A stretch of DNA of 64,000 nt from the NCBI GenBank assembly GCA_963921195.1, contig OY992537.1, positions 14,533,125 to 14,597,124 on the forward strand. Reading direction: 5' to 3'. This DNA comes from Pegoplata infirma. Its lineage: Eukaryota > Arthropoda > Insecta > Diptera > Anthomyiidae. How positions within the stretch are numbered: the first letter of the stretch is position 1; each line of letters starts with the position of its first letter. This document shows, piece by piece, positions 22,791 through 34,581 of the stretch. Made by a program: the position numbers and the translations under genes. Under the pieces are notes generated by a model. The model was not told the DNA's origin and did not search any database. It saw nothing but the letters and a program-made list of their open reading frames with translations.

Positions 22791-23480
22791 GAAAATTAAA
22801 TTCGCCAAAAAATTTTTTCACAAACAATTTTTTTACTAAAATTTTTTTACTAAAATTATTTTACTAATTTTTTTTACTAACATTTTTTTACTAACAGTTT
22901 TTACTAAAAATTTTTTATTAAAATTTTTTTACTAAAATTTTTTTACCAAAATTTGTTTACTATTTTTTTTTTACTAAAATTTTTTTACAACATTTTTTTT
23001 TACTAAACATTTTTTACTAAATTTTGTATACAACATTTTTTTTACTAAACATTTTTTACTAACAATTTTTTACAAATTTGTTTTACTAAATTTTTTTACT
23101 AAAATTTTTTACTAAACAATTTTTACTAAACAATTTTTAATAAAAATTTTTATTAAAATTTTTACTACCATTTTTAACAAAAAATGTTTACTAAAATGTT
23201 TTAAAAAAAAAAAATTTTAGTAAAAATTTTTATTTTACATTTTTTACTAAACATTTTTCACTAAAATTTTTTAACTAAAAAAAAAAACTTACTGAAAATT
23301 TATTTTATTTTTAGTTAAAATTTTTTTTTAACTAAAAATAAAAATTTTAGTAAAAATGTTTAAATAAAATTAAAAATTTTAGTAAACATTTTTAACTAAA
23401 AATAAAAATTTTAGTTAAAAATTTTTAACTAAAAATGAAAATTTTAGTTAAAAATTTTTAACTAAAAATAAAAATTTTAC
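22790..23480. repeat. ~14-bp ACTAAAA minisatellite, second block
   Basis: Runs of TTTTTTACTAAAATT. From about 23270 the orientation flips to AAAATTTTTAACTAAAAATA units. Confidence 0.85.
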
Positions 23481-23484
23481 TATT

Positions 23485-23865
23485 TTTTTTTAAATATTAT
23501 GCTAATTTTACTAAAATATTATGCTAATTTTACTAAATTGATCTAATTTGATCCGTAAAATGGTTGTATCAAATAATATCTAATTGTATTACTTTAGATC
23601 AAAAAATATAAAAATTGATACAATTTGATCCTGAATTTGGTCAAATCTAATTATATCAAATTGATCTTATAATATCTATTTTTATTCAATTTGATTAGCA
23701 AATCCAAAATACGAATCTAATCATATATGGACCAATATCTAACCATATAAAGTGTATCAACCGTATCAAAATGATAGATATAATTTTATATAAATTTATA
23801 CAGAAACATATTAACTCATATAAGATTGTATTAAATTATATATGATTATATCAGAAAATTTTTAC
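23485..23865 (+). mobile_element. AT-rich MITE-like element, copy 1
   Basis: Contains ATCTAATTTGATCCGTAAAA, GGTTGTATCAAATAATATCT and TTGATACAATTTGATCCTGA, continuing to 'gattatatcagaaaatttttac'. The reverse complement of this ~360-bp block is found at 48549-48915 in the Star intron. Its ends run into the ACTAAAA array. Confidence 0.7.
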
Positions 23866-24097
23866 TAAATTTTTTTTACTAAAAATTGTTTACTAAAATT
23901 TTTTTACTAAAAATTGTTTACTAAAAACATTTTACTAAACATTTTTTACTAAACATTTTTTACTAAACACTTTTTACTAAAAATTTTTTGCTAAAAATTT
24001 TTAACCAAACATTTTTTACTAAAATTTTTTTACTAAAATTTGTGTACTTAATTTATTTTACAAATTTTTTTTTACTAAAAATTTTTTACTAATAATA
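23866..24097. repeat. ~14-bp ACTAAAA minisatellite, third block
   Basis: Further TTTTTTACTAAAAATTG / ACTAAACATTT units up to the start of a HINE fragment. Confidence 0.85.
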
Positions 24098-24449
24098 AGT
24101 GATAGAGGTTATATATAAGTCTGTCTGTGGAAATGGTGATCACGGCCAAAATGTTACTCGGATATGACTGAAACTTAACATGCTTACTTCTTCTTGCTCC
24201 GAGAAGTTTGGTATTGTATTTGAGTAATATCGGTTCAGTGGTTGAAAAGTTATGAACGAAAATGTAAGGATTCCTCGAAAATTTTAGTATTTTCAACATA
24301 ACCTAAAAATACAAAATGCTTGAAGTCGTTTGCTGGTTGACATATGACATACAGAATTGAACACCGAATGGTATTTAAGCAAGAACAAACATATTTTTTT
24401 TTTTAAATTCGCGGATTTTTTTCTATTTTTTTTTTATTAATTTTTTTGG
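24098..24449 (+). mobile_element. HINE family 1, partial copy
   Basis: Starts AGTGATAGAGGTTATATATA, then GTCTGTCTGTGGAAATGG, 'gtattgtatttgagtaatatcggttcag' and 'cataacctaaaaatacaaaatgct'. Its 3' end is interrupted by a TA-flanked MITE (24452-25206). Confidence 0.8.
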
Positions 24450-24451
24450 TA

Positions 24452-25206
24452 CACTCAAAATAATCACTCTGTTAAATTACAGAGATACTCTGCTGAGCCA
24501 GCAGAAAATACCACAGATTTCCAACCAGCAAGATTTTTTGTTATTTTACGAAGAAAACTCTGTAAAATGATTTCGATAAAAAAACCTGTAAATTTACAGA
24601 ATTATCTGTAAAATATTGATAAAAGCGACCAGAATTTTAATATTTTATTTGCTATTTGATTTCTGATCAATTTCTCTTTCCTTAATGTGCAAGTAGTGTT
24701 GACAATTGGAAAATGACACCGAGTAAATTTGCCCGCTTTAATGCTTCCAAATTGTAAATTTACTTTTTTTTATTTTTGTGAAAATTACGATGTATTTTAC
24801 GAGTACCTCCAATTTTACCCGACATCCTCGTAAAATTTACCAGGTTTTATTGTAATTTAAGACGCTTTTTAAAGAGCTGTTGAAATATTTGGGAGGTTTT
24901 TGAAGAGTTTTTTATTTAAAAGCTGTATTACAGAGCAATAAGTAAAATTACAGTTGAAATTTAGTATTTTGGTTACGAGAAAATGTATAAAATCTGTATT
25001 TTAACAAAAAACTCTGTTTATTATCTGTAAAATAGAGATTACAAAGTAAAAAGTAAAATTACAGATAAAATTTTGTTTTTCGGTTACAAGAAAATACAAA
25101 GTATATTCTTAAAATCTGTATTTCGACAGATAACTTTGTCAAATGTCTGTCGAATTGAGATTACAGTCATTTTACAGAGTTTTTAACAGAGTAATTATTT
25201 TGAGTG
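24452..25206. mobile_element. Tc1/mariner-type MITE (CACTCAAAATAATCACTCTG), copy 1
   Basis: Flanked by TA (24450-24451 and 25207-25208). The left end CACTCAAAATAATCACTCTG (then TTAAA) is matched by the right end TTTAACAGAGTAATTATTTTGAGTG as an imperfect inverted repeat of about 25 bp. A second copy of 547 bp is at 38812-39358. Internal CTGTAAAATTACAG-like words. No ORF. Confidence 0.8.
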
Positions 25207-25209
25207 TAA

Positions 25210-25533
25210 TCTTTTTTGGTAAATTTTTTTTTTTATTACAAATTTTTTAACTAAATTTTTTTTTTCTTAAAAAATTTTATTTTACTGCACATTTTTTTTA
25301 CTAAAAATTTTTTTACTAAAATTTTTAAAAAATTTTAAAAATTAATAAATTAAATGGTGAATGAAATTTTTGATGCTTTGATTTTAATTATTATTAAATT
25401 TTTTCAGCCCTCTCTATTTTACAATAATGTGCATATAATATCTCTTTCATTTGGCATGTGTAGAGCACTTAAGCGTTTCATTCGCGGCATGAAACTTCAT
25501 AGAAAAACTGAAAATCTACTTTAAAGTTTTTTT
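25210..25533. repeat. ACTAAAA-like remnants and AT-rich linker
   Basis: Short ACTAAAATTTTTTTACT remnants to about 25330, then unstructured AT-rich sequence up to the next HINE. Confidence 0.5.
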
Positions 25534-26160
25534 ATACCCTCCACTTAGTGATAGAGGGTATATATAAGATTGTCATTCCGTTTGTAACTCATCGAAATAT
25601 CGATCTGGGACCCCATAAAGTATATATATTCATGATGCCCGATCGATTTTAAGACATTCTAGCGATGTCCGTCTGTCCGTCTGTCTGTCTGTCTGTCTGT
25701 CTGTGGAAAATGCTGTCGCGGACAAAATATTGCACATAGATGACTGAAACTTAACATATTTATTGGAAGTTCTCCCGAGAAGTTTGGTATTGCATTTGAG
25801 CGATATCGGTTCAGCGGTTCAAAAGTTATGAACGAAAATGTAAGCATACCTCAAAAATTTCAGTACATTCAACATAACCTAAAAATACAAAATGCTTTAA
25901 TTCGGCTTCTGGTTGACATATGTGAACATAATTGAACACCAAATGGTATTTTAACAAGGACGAACATATTTTTTGACAAAAAAAGAAAAAAATCGCGGAT
26001 TTTTTTCCCCAAAATTTTTTTCGCGGATATTTTTTTTAAAATTTTTTTTTTTTTCAAAAGTAATTAACTTTTAAATAAAGTTTTTTGCAATAATCTTTTT
26101 GAAATTGTGGAGGGTATCACTAAATTCGGCAAGGCCGAATTTAACTTTTTTACTTGTTTT
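25534..26160 (+). mobile_element. HINE (DINE-1/Helentron-like) family 1, intact copy A
   Basis: It has a 5' subterminal hairpin ATACCCTCCAC...GAGGGTATATATAAG, ACCCCATAAAGTATATAT, a (GTCY)n run at 25669-25703, 'gatatcggttcagcggttca', and 'cataacctaaaaatacaaaatgc'. The 3' end is GTGGAGGGTATCAC with hairpin ATTCGGCAAGGCCGAAT (26124-26140), ending TTACTTGTTTT. These are the structural hallmarks described for Drosophila DINE-1 (subterminal inverted repeats, GTCY microsatellite, 3' stem-loop). No protein is encoded. Confidence 0.85.
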
Positions 26161-27129
26161 TTTATTTGTTTAGGTTTATTTCTTTCGTTTTAATGTGCCA
26201 TTACTGATGTCAAAATATTTTATTTTACTTGAAATTAACAAAATAAAGAATGAATGAAAAATATTTACACGATTTGGAAGACAAAAAAAAAAAACAATTG
26301 AGTTTAATTTTCAATTTTCAACACTTTCGGATTGCAATTATCGCTTTTGGTAAATAAAATTATTTTATTCACTCAATAAAAATAAAAAATACAAATTTGA
26401 GCTAATTTTTTTTACTTTATTTTTAACGCATAAATTTTCCCACAGTTAAGAAACTCTCTAGAAGAAAAATATTATTTCGTGTGGTGTTTTGATGATGATG
26501 ATCATCAACATTATCATGATTAAAAGAATTTAATTATTAATAAAATGAAATATATTACATTCCACAAATGTATATTCATTATATTTAACAACAATCAGGG
26601 TCATAATATAATAACAACAAAAAGTGTAAAAAACTGAAATATTGATTGTTTTAACATCCAAGTGTTGTTGTGTAGTAGACCAATACAGAAAATATTTTGT
26701 TTTGAAGTTTTTGTTTTTAGTACGTGTATTTAACAAAACTACTGTCTAAAGTGGCAATCGATAATCAGCCAACCAATGCCGCCTCACTCACTTGCACACA
26801 TTAAAGGCTGAATTAGTCCAAACGTAAATGTGGGACTTTTGGAAAAATGCAATATGTAACGAGAGTTTGAAATTTTATTTAAAATTTCACTTACTTAAAA
26901 TTCGAAGATTTCATTTGAAATTTTAAAACTTAATTCGAAAAAGAATTAATTTAAATTCGTTATATTAAATTTTCCGAACATCTATTGATTTTTACGAATC
27001 GTTGAAATTTTTCGGATGTTAATGAAACTCAAAGATTCCATTTGAAATTTAACAACTCCATTTGAAATTAATAAATTTTAATTAAAAATCTCATTAAAAT
27101 TTCAAAAATATCATTTGATACACATCCCT
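26161..27129. other. unique non-coding sequence, then start of AATTCGAA repeats
   Basis: 26161-26870 shows no repeats or genes. 26870-27120 has degenerate 'ttgaaattcgaaa' units related to the AAGATCAATTG minisatellite. Confidence 0.5.
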
Positions 27130-27965
27130 CTTTAATCAACTTTAGATTTTGTAAAATTGGTGACAAAATCGGGTAATGGCAATTCATCCATCTTTACTTA
27201 GAGCTTTAAAAATCGTTAACACGGTGATCCTGTTTTCGAGTTATTGCTGAATAATTACACTGTTCAACAACAAAAGCTTCCCAGTGAAATATCCAACTGA
27301 TTCTTATAGATTTTGCTCTCCTGATTCCAAATCTGGCTTTTAAATTTTTCGAGCACGTAACATTTTTGAGATATTTGGTGTTTTAAATATACTTTGAGAT
27401 ATTGGTGCTTTAAAGAAAAAAAAAAACACTTCGCAGTCCACATATACATATTCTTACGTTGCTTCCAAAAAATACGATTTAATTTCATATAAAATGAACG
27501 TCCCAATTCCAAAACTGCAATCCCAATTTTACTATCATGTTCCGTTTTCGAGATATTCGCGTTTGAGATTTTAGCGTGAAAAAATTTTTCAAACGCGAAT
27601 ATCTTGAAAACGGAACATGCTAGAAACATTTTGATTGCAGTTTTGAAATCAGGAGATCCATTTTAAATGAAATCAAGTCCTATTTTTTTGGAAGCATATG
27701 TAACAGTGGACCACCAAAAATGCGAAATTATTGGTTTTTATACTTTTTAACTGCGATTATCTCAAAAACGATACGTGCAAGAAACCTTTGGATGGCAGAT
27801 TTGGAATCAGGAGAACAAAATCTATAAGAATCAGTTGGATAATTCACTGGGAGGTTTTAATTGTCATTTCGTGTTAACGAAATAAAGAAGGATGAAATGT
27901 TGTTACCCGATTTTGTCACCATTTTTACAAAACCTGAACTTGCATTTTTAAAAACGTATTAAAAT
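27130..27965. mobile_element. foldback-family element, copy 3
   Basis: Blocks ATCGGGTAATGGCAATTC, GATCCTGTTTTCGAGTTATTG and ACACTGTTCAACAACAAAAG, then the central inverted repeat TGTTCCGTTTTCGAGATATT / ATCTTGAAAACGGAACATGC around 27540-27625. Mirrored blocks follow: GATTTGGAATCAGGAGAACA, CACTGGGAGGTTTTAATTG and ACCCGATTTTGTCACC. The halves are approximate reverse complements over most of the 830 bp. Confidence 0.75.
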
Positions 27966-27969
27966 TTAA

Positions 27970-29165
27970 AAAAACTCAATTAAAATTCAAAAGAGATCAA
28001 TTGAAATTCCAAAAAAAAAAAAATGTAAAAGATGAATAGAATTTTTCGAACATCGATTGATCTTTTTCGGATATCAAATGGTCTCTAGTGTCCGACCGAA
28101 TACACCCTTTTTTGGCGAAGCCGAAGCCGAATATTCGGCCAAATTTTCACTATTCGGCCAAACCGAAGCCGAAGCCGAATATTAAAAAAAAAATGTTTTT
28201 AGTAGCAAAAACACTTAATAAAATGTTTTTGTGGCTTACTAATGTGATTCAAAGTTAGTTTAGTGTGTTTTTCAACACGTGAGCACAAATATTATACAAT
28301 TATTCGCTATTCGGCCTATTCGGCAAAATTGTGGCCGAAGCCGAATAGCGGCCGAATAGTGCTTTTTGGCCGAAGCCGAAGCCGAATATTCGGTCGGACA
28401 CTAATGGTCTCTTTAACTTCGAAAATTTTATATGAAATTTAAAAACTTCGTTTGAAATTGATCAGATTTATTTTGTACCAAAACAAATTATACTGAAATT
28501 TGTAAAATATCATTTATCATTTTTAAAAGATCAATTGAAATTTGTAAAAAATTTGATAAAAATTTTTCAGAGATTAATTTAAATTCAAAATAACTGTAAA
28601 AGATCAATTTAAATTCGAAATAGTCAATCAAACTTTGAAAAAGATCCATCGAAGTTCGTTAAAGCACATTTACAATTTCTAAATGGTCAATTGAAATTCG
28701 AAAAAGTTAAATAAAATGCGAAAAAGATCAATTGAAATTCGAAAACGATCAATTGAAATTCGTAATAACTGTAAAATAACTCGAAATAACTTTAAAAGAT
28801 CAATTAAAATTTGAAATAGACAATCAAAAAAAGATCCAATGAAATTCGTAAAAGCGCTTTTACAATTCTATTGAAATTCGAAAAGATTAAATTGAAATTC
28901 GAAAAAGATTAATTGAAATTCGGAGAGAGTGCAATTGAAATTCGGAAGTGATAAATTGAAATTCAAAAAGATCAAAATTCAAAAAGATCAAAAGCATTAA
29001 AAAATCACAAAAAATCAATTAAAATTCGAAAAAGATCAATAAAAATTCGCAAAAGAAAAGTTAAAATTCGAAAAATTTCAATTCAACTTCAAAAAAAAAA
29101 ATCGTTTCAATTTTAAATTTGAGATTCTATAAGTACAATTATAGACCGAAAAAAAATTCAATTGA
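27970..29165. repeat. ~21-bp minisatellite AAATTCGAAAAAGATCAATTG
   Basis: Many degenerate units of AATTGAAATTCGAAAAAGATC. An hAT-type MITE (28086-28403) splits the array. Confidence 0.85.
28086..28403. mobile_element. hAT-type MITE with 8-bp target-site duplication
   Basis: The element has a perfect 17-bp terminal inverted repeat TAGTGTCCGACCGAATA and is flanked by the perfect 8-bp duplication ATGGTCTC (28078-28085 and 28404-28411), diagnostic of hAT transposition. The 318-bp body is built from repeated CCGAAG/AGCCGAATATTCGGCC words arranged as an inverted repeat. It carries no coding sequence. Confidence 0.92.
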
Positions 29166-29171
29166 AATACG

Positions 29172-29757
29172 AACAAGTAAACAAGTTAAATTCGGCCTTG
29201 ACGAATGTAGTGATTCCCTCCATAATTTCAACAAGATTTTTGCAAAAACCTTTTTTTAAAAGGAAATTACTTTTGAAAAAAAAAAAAAATTAAAATTTTT
29301 TTTTTTTTTTAAAAAACTTCCGCGAAAAAAAAATTGTGGTAAAAAAAATTCTCGATTTTTTTGTCAAAAAATATGTTTGTACTTGTTTAAATACCATTTG
29401 GTGTTTAATTATGTCCACATATGTCAACCAACAGCCAAATTAAAGCATTTTGTATTTTTAGGTTATGTTGAATGTATTAAAATTTTTGAGGTGTCCTTAC
29501 ATTTTCGTTCAAAACTTTTAAACCGCTGAACCGATATCGCTCAAATGCAATACCAAACTTCTCGGGAGAACTTCTAATAAATATGTTAACTTTCAGTTAT
29601 CCCCTTGTAATATTTTGGCCGTGATCACCATTTCCACAGACAGACAGACGGACATCGCTTGAATGTCTTTAAATTGATCGGGGACTATGAATAAATATAC
29701 TTTATGTGGTCCCAGACCGATATTTCTATGAGTTAGTTTAACGGAATGACAAACTTT
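29172..29757 (-). mobile_element. HINE family 1, minus strand, 5'-truncated (copy D)
   Basis: Left (3') end ACAAGTAAACAAGTTAAATT with TTCGGCCTTGACGAA hairpin remnant and 'attccctccat'. Then 'aggttatgttgaatgtatt', 'ccgctgaaccgatatcgctca', CAGACAGACAGACGGACATC and 'cccagaccgatatttctatg'. The expected terminal GGAGGGTAT at the right is missing. Confidence 0.8.
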
Positions 29758-30147
29758 TAAAGATTAATTGAAGTTCGCAAAAGTTTTAGTTAATCGATTT
29801 CTACTTTGAATGAAAACGTGAACAACAAATCACCGAACTCGATTTCATGTGATTCGGACAATTTCATGTGAATTGAAAAGTTGTGAAAGACAGTACAGAG
29901 GCCTAAATCTCCCCTTTACCTTTACATTTAGGCTGATTCAGCCTTTAGTAAGTCTGTCCAATTGACGTGCCAGTCAGTTACGTTTCTGCACAACTATCTC
30001 TAGACAAATGGACAGACACTTTACTTTACGTTTATACATGTGTGTTGTGTGCTTTAGTTTTTAGCAGGTCGCGTGAATTATGTCCATGCTAATGTACAGA
30101 TATATTGATATTACAGTGGGCTGTTAAAACAAAATTGTCCGATTTTT
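29758..30147. other. unique non-coding sequence
   Basis: No repeat family recognised. 'aggctgattcagccttt' resembles a phrase near 26805, suggesting single-copy DNA interrupted by the repeats between. Confidence 0.4.
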
Positions 30148-30468
30148 ATACCCTCCAACCACAGTATGAGGGTATAAAATAGAGACTGGTTAAGTTCGGA
30201 GATAGAATAAATCAGACAAGGGAAAGTTAAGGTAAAGTCCATTTATTTCACCCCCTTTTTGGGGCGTGGATATAAAAAATTATTAAAATAATGATAAAAT
30301 TGTATTAATTAAGTGCAAAAACCATAATTAATCTATTTGTCAAAATTTATCGTAAGGTGGAAAATGTCCCTAATGACCCCCCCCCCCAACGCCCTTTTTT
30401 TGGCTTGTTTACATGTTGGAGGGTATCAAAGGTTCGGCACAACCAAATTTAACACGCTCACTTGTTTT
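30148..30468 (+). mobile_element. HINE family 2, short copy
   Basis: Starts ATACCCTCCAACCACAGTAT and ends ATGTTGGAGGGTATC, hairpin remnant GGTTCGGCACAACCAAA, then AACACGCTCACTTGTTTTT. The centre has 'ttgtattaattaagtgcaaaaacc', shared with 43860-43890, and a C-run. The GTCY section is deleted. Confidence 0.8.
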
Positions 30469-30604
30469 TATAACGCATCGAAATATCGGTCTAGGACCCC
30501 AGAGGAATATAGTATATTATATTGATACTTCATCGATTCTGATTCAATTAATCGATGCCCGTCCGTTCACCCGAAAATTAAATTTTAATGTTGAGACAAT
30601 AATA
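30469..30604. repeat. HINE-like fragment
   Basis: 'aacgcatcgaaatatcggtctaggacccc' and 'atcgatgcccgtccg' match the middle of HINE copies, truncated on both sides. Confidence 0.55.
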
Positions 30605-30785
30605 TTTGGGGCCTGAGTATTTGCCAAAATACTATTTGGGACATAAACAATTGGGACATAAATATTTGGGACATAAATATTTGGGACATAAATATTTGGG
30701 ACATTAATATTTGGGACATAAATATTTGGGACATAAATATTTGGGACATAAATATTTGGGACATAAATATTTGGGACAAAAATAA
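30605..30785. repeat. 15-bp minisatellite (GGGACATAAATATTT)n
   Basis: About eleven near-perfect 15-bp units, followed to about 30960 by degenerate relatives. The minus-strand ORFs with repeated FMSQI / KYLCP come from this array. Confidence 0.92.
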
Positions 30786-31782
30786 TTGAGACATGGGCAT
30801 TTGAACATGGGCTTTCGTGGCATTGGGTAGGAGTTTTGGGATATGGACATTTTGAAAATGGAATTTTTTGGCATACGCATTTGTGACATCAATATTTGGG
30901 ACATCATTATTTAAGACATGGACATTTAGTACATAGACTATTAGACATGCATATTTGGAACATGTTGATTTCGGACATGCACACTGGGTAAATGAGCTGG
31001 TTGAAACATTTAACATTTGGATCTTGAAGTCTTGTTTTAAAATTTGACTTTTTAAACCACTTTAATATCCATTTACTTATTGTATTGCACTTGGCAACTA
31101 TATACAAACCATTATTCAATATTCACATTGTTTCGTTTATACTGCAGCAGTTTTATTTTCTCAAAAAAACTAAAAAAAAAATATATATAAACATATTAGC
31201 ATGTATTTTTATATTTTTCAAGTGTTAATAAATTTTTAAAGTCGATTTTGCGCCTGGATATTACTAAAATTAAAAAAAAAAAAATATATAATTACTGGAT
31301 AAATTTTTTGGTTGAAGGGTTTTTAATTAATTTTGGCGTTTTCATGCTCTGGACTTACAATTAGTGAACAGAAATAATTAAAAACTAATTTCAATCACCA
31401 AAAATGCGGTTTCAATCAATTTTTTGGTTGAAACTTCTGCGACGACGAAAATTGTTATACCAACTACCAAATGATTAGGTGGTTAAATAAATATTTTTTT
31501 TAATCAAATATTTTTCGATTTTGATCAAAAAATTTGATAAATTTTTTATTTGAAGTCAATTAAAATAATGATTGATTTAACGAATGAATTGTTAGCTTTT
31601 GACAAAATTATAAAGAAATCTTATTTTTTGCTTTAAAATATGTTGGCAATAATAAAACAAGTAAAACCCGATTATTTTGTAAATTTTTTTAGACAAAATA
31701 GAATAAAACAAAAAATTTTTATCAAAATAATGATTGATTCATTTAAATTTTATTGATCAATAGATTTAATTGATAACACAGG
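30786..31782. other. AT-rich sequence with TTGGTTGAAA repeats
   Basis: Degenerate minisatellite remnants to 30960. Then AT-rich sequence in which 'aattttttggttgaa' occurs twice and 'aaaataatgattgattta' twice (31560 and 31725). No gene. Confidence 0.4.
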
Positions 31783-32710
31783 GCAACACTTTTTTTGCCC
31801 GGGTTCTGATAGCTAATTTTGGGTAATTGGGGTACGCTGATTTCAAATCTGCCTTCCGTTTTTTTGGGTCAGCTCTAGTTTTTGAGATATAGCCTCAGGA
31901 AACTTTGAAAATAGGTAATTTTTGGCATATTTGTGAGTCCATATTTACCAACACTGGTCGTGTATTAAAAAAATGAATGACGATTTTAGGTATGTTGGAT
32001 GTGCTGATTCCAAAAATGCCCTTCGTTTTTTTGAGTCATCTTTAGTTTTTGAGATATTGCTAAAATAAAATTTTAAAATTCTCATTTATGCCAGAATTCG
32101 ATAAATTTTTTTTTGTAGTTTCATGTTATAATCTTTATTTTTAAGAGAGGTGCCACGCCCCTTAACCTAATCTTGCCTAAATTTTCTGCAAAGTTAAGCA
32201 AACAAAAATTAGCATCCTTTACTCAAATTTGTTGAAAAATATTTTTCAGGAGCCAAATATAAGAATTTTGTTGTTTTGGGTTACATGGGAGGTGCCACGC
32301 CCACACCACCTACCCACACCACACATTCCTTAGAACAATTCCCAAAATCAAGTAAGCATATGATGTAAATATAAGGTCAATCACAAGAGTGGTTTGGCTG
32401 GAATGATGAAAAGAATTTTTCGAAATTTACTTGCGTCATAACTCGAAAACTAAAGCTGTCAGAAAAAGTTAATACCAGTTTTGGAATCCTCGCATCCAAT
32501 TTAGTTAAGTTCGTGATTAAAACTCAGTCTCTAAAATTAGTGTTGGAAATTATAGCCTTGCAAACTTGGTAAAAAACGCGCCTTTTTGACTCTTTAACAG
32601 CGATTTGCTCGCGAACGCGAGCTGATGGAAAAAATCGGATAACAGATTCGGAATCAGCACACTAAACTCCATATAAATCAGTTGTCAAATGTCAGGCAAA
32701 TTGAAAAAGG
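31783..32710. repeat. interspersed repeat with internal duplications
   Basis: Starts near CAGGGCAACACTTTTTTTGC. The phrase 'cgtttttttgggtcagctctagtttttgagatat' is repeated at about 32015 in variant form, and 'gaggtgccacgccc' twice (32151 and 32290). 32400-32640 is the inverted relative of 385-700. No ORF of note. Confidence 0.55.
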
Positions 32711-33450
32711 TCGTTTTTTGTGACCCTATGTAATTGTTAGCCAAAAATTTGTTGTGTTTGGAGGATATAAAACATGAGACTTAAAAGAAAAGCTGTCAAA
32801 AAATCTTTGAAACGACTTTTAATTTAAATTAACAAATTTTTTCTGCTAAAATGGATATTATGACTAATTCTTTTTCATTCCATGTAACATACAATTTTTT
32901 TGAAATTCAAAATTTAAAGAAAAAGTTGTCAAAAAAAAAATTTTTTTTGTAATATTGCAATTTTTTTTTTCAATTTTCATGAATAAAATTTGATATAAAA
33001 ACGCAGATTTATCTGTGAAATGACAGATAATTAAGTCATCTTAAAACAGCTGATTTTTTAGCTGATTTTTGCTAAAACCAGCAGGCGATTCATAGGACTT
33101 ACAATAGGTTTATTCTCTCAAGATTTTTGTGCTTCTTGAGCAGAGTTTTTTGCGTTTGTCCATTTGATTAAAATTTTTCCATCAAACGTTCCTTGCACCA
33201 CAACACACATAAATCACAAATAAAATCCTTGAATCCAACAAAAAATCAAAATTGATTTTATTTTAATTGTTTACAATTTTGCAAAAAAAAACTCTAAACA
33301 AAAACCACCAAAAAACCTTCTAAATACCTAACAAAGATACGCCCTCGGGACCATGAACTGCTAAAGAAAGAAAAAAATAAATATAATATTTGCAGACATG
33401 ACCATTAGTAGTTTTTGTAAAGGTAAACCTTGTTCTGAGCATATTTTTTT
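32711..33450. other. unique AT-rich sequence
   Basis: No tandem or inverted repeat recognised and no gene seen. Confidence 0.4.
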
Positions 33451-33967
33451 ATATCCTCCACTCTAGTGATAGAGGGTATATATCAGTTTGTCATTCCATT
33501 TGTAACTCATCAAAGTATCGGTCTGGAACCCCATAAGGTTAATATATTATTGATCAGTAACCGATTCTAAGACATTTTAGCGATGTTCGTCTGTTGAAAT
33601 CGTAACCACTGCCAAAGTATTAAACATATATGTATAACTGAGACTTAGCACATTTATTTGTTGTTGTCCTAAGTAGTTTGGTATTGCATTTAAGCAAAAT
33701 CGGTTCAGCGGTTCAAAAGTTATGAACGAAAATGTAAGTTTTAGTACATTCAACATAACCTTAAAATACAAAATGCTTTAAATTTTCTGCTTGTTGGCAT
33801 ATGTGAACAGAATAGGGAGCAGAATGGTATTTTGACAAGTAAAAACCTAATTCTTTACAAAAAACAAAAAATTTTTTTGCGCATTTTTTTTGCACATAAT
33901 CTTTTTTTACATTGTGGAGGGTATCAATACAGTCGGCAAGGCCGAATTTACATTTTTTACTTGTTTT
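33451..33967 (+). mobile_element. HINE family 1, diverged copy C
   Basis: 5' end ATATCCTCCACTCTAGTGAT, 'ggaaccccataagg', a short GTTCGTCTGTTG instead of the long (GTCY) run, and 'aatcggttcagcggttca'. 3' end ATTGTGGAGGGTATCAATAC with AGTCGGCAAGGCCGAATTT and TTTTACTTGTTTT. Confidence 0.82.
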
Positions 33968-34440
33968 TGTATACAATATAGTTTTTTGACATATTTCTGA
34001 AGTTTTTTTTATCGTTTTCTTCTTCTTCTTGATACATAAAATTAAAGAAGGTACTACTCTCGTGCTTAATACTCGATGATACACTTATCCAAGATGTTAT
34101 GGTTCATAAAATCCCTAACATACACATTATTCTTCTTTTACTCTGTTGTGTATGATGAGATGTGCATGAAGTCGAGTTAAGAGTCGTTAAACAAAAAAAA
34201 AAAAAAAGGAAGAAAAAAACGAAAAACATCTGCTGCTGTACAATGTTTTGAGAGATCTGTGGTGGTACTTGTTGTACTACACTCGCATACAACTACGACT
34301 ACTACTTTCTACTACTGTGTCTAAAAGGTGGTACCGGGAAATAGTTTTATATAGACGAAAAAAAAAAAATAAAAAAAAATTAAATTAAACTAAAAATTAA
34401 AAAAAAAATAAAAAAAATTAACAAAAAATTCTAAATGAAT
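33968..34440. other. unique sequence followed by poly-A block
   Basis: 33968-34330 looks single-copy; its ORFs (33761-34084 -, 34104-34292 -) are short and unrecognised. 34345-34430 is A-rich. Confidence 0.4.
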
Positions 34441-34581
34441 TTGTAGGTGAAGGTGTCCCCCAATTACCCCCTGTTGACCCCCACCACAAAGCACGCCCCT
34501 GCCAAATTTTTTTTAATTTTTTTTACATGATGTAGGGTATAAAAGATTCGGTTCAGCTAAATTTAACACTCTCACTTGTTT
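34441..34581 (+). mobile_element. HINE family 2, 3' fragment
   Basis: 'gaaggtgtcccccaatta', ATGATGTAGGGTATAAAAG, ATTCGGTTCAGCTAAATTTA and ACTCTCACTTGTTT match the 3' part of the 35611-36141 copy. Confidence 0.75.

Noticed and set aside
30585..31016. 143-aa minus-strand ORF with FMSQI repeats
   Set aside because: Product of the 15-bp GGGACATAAATATTT array.
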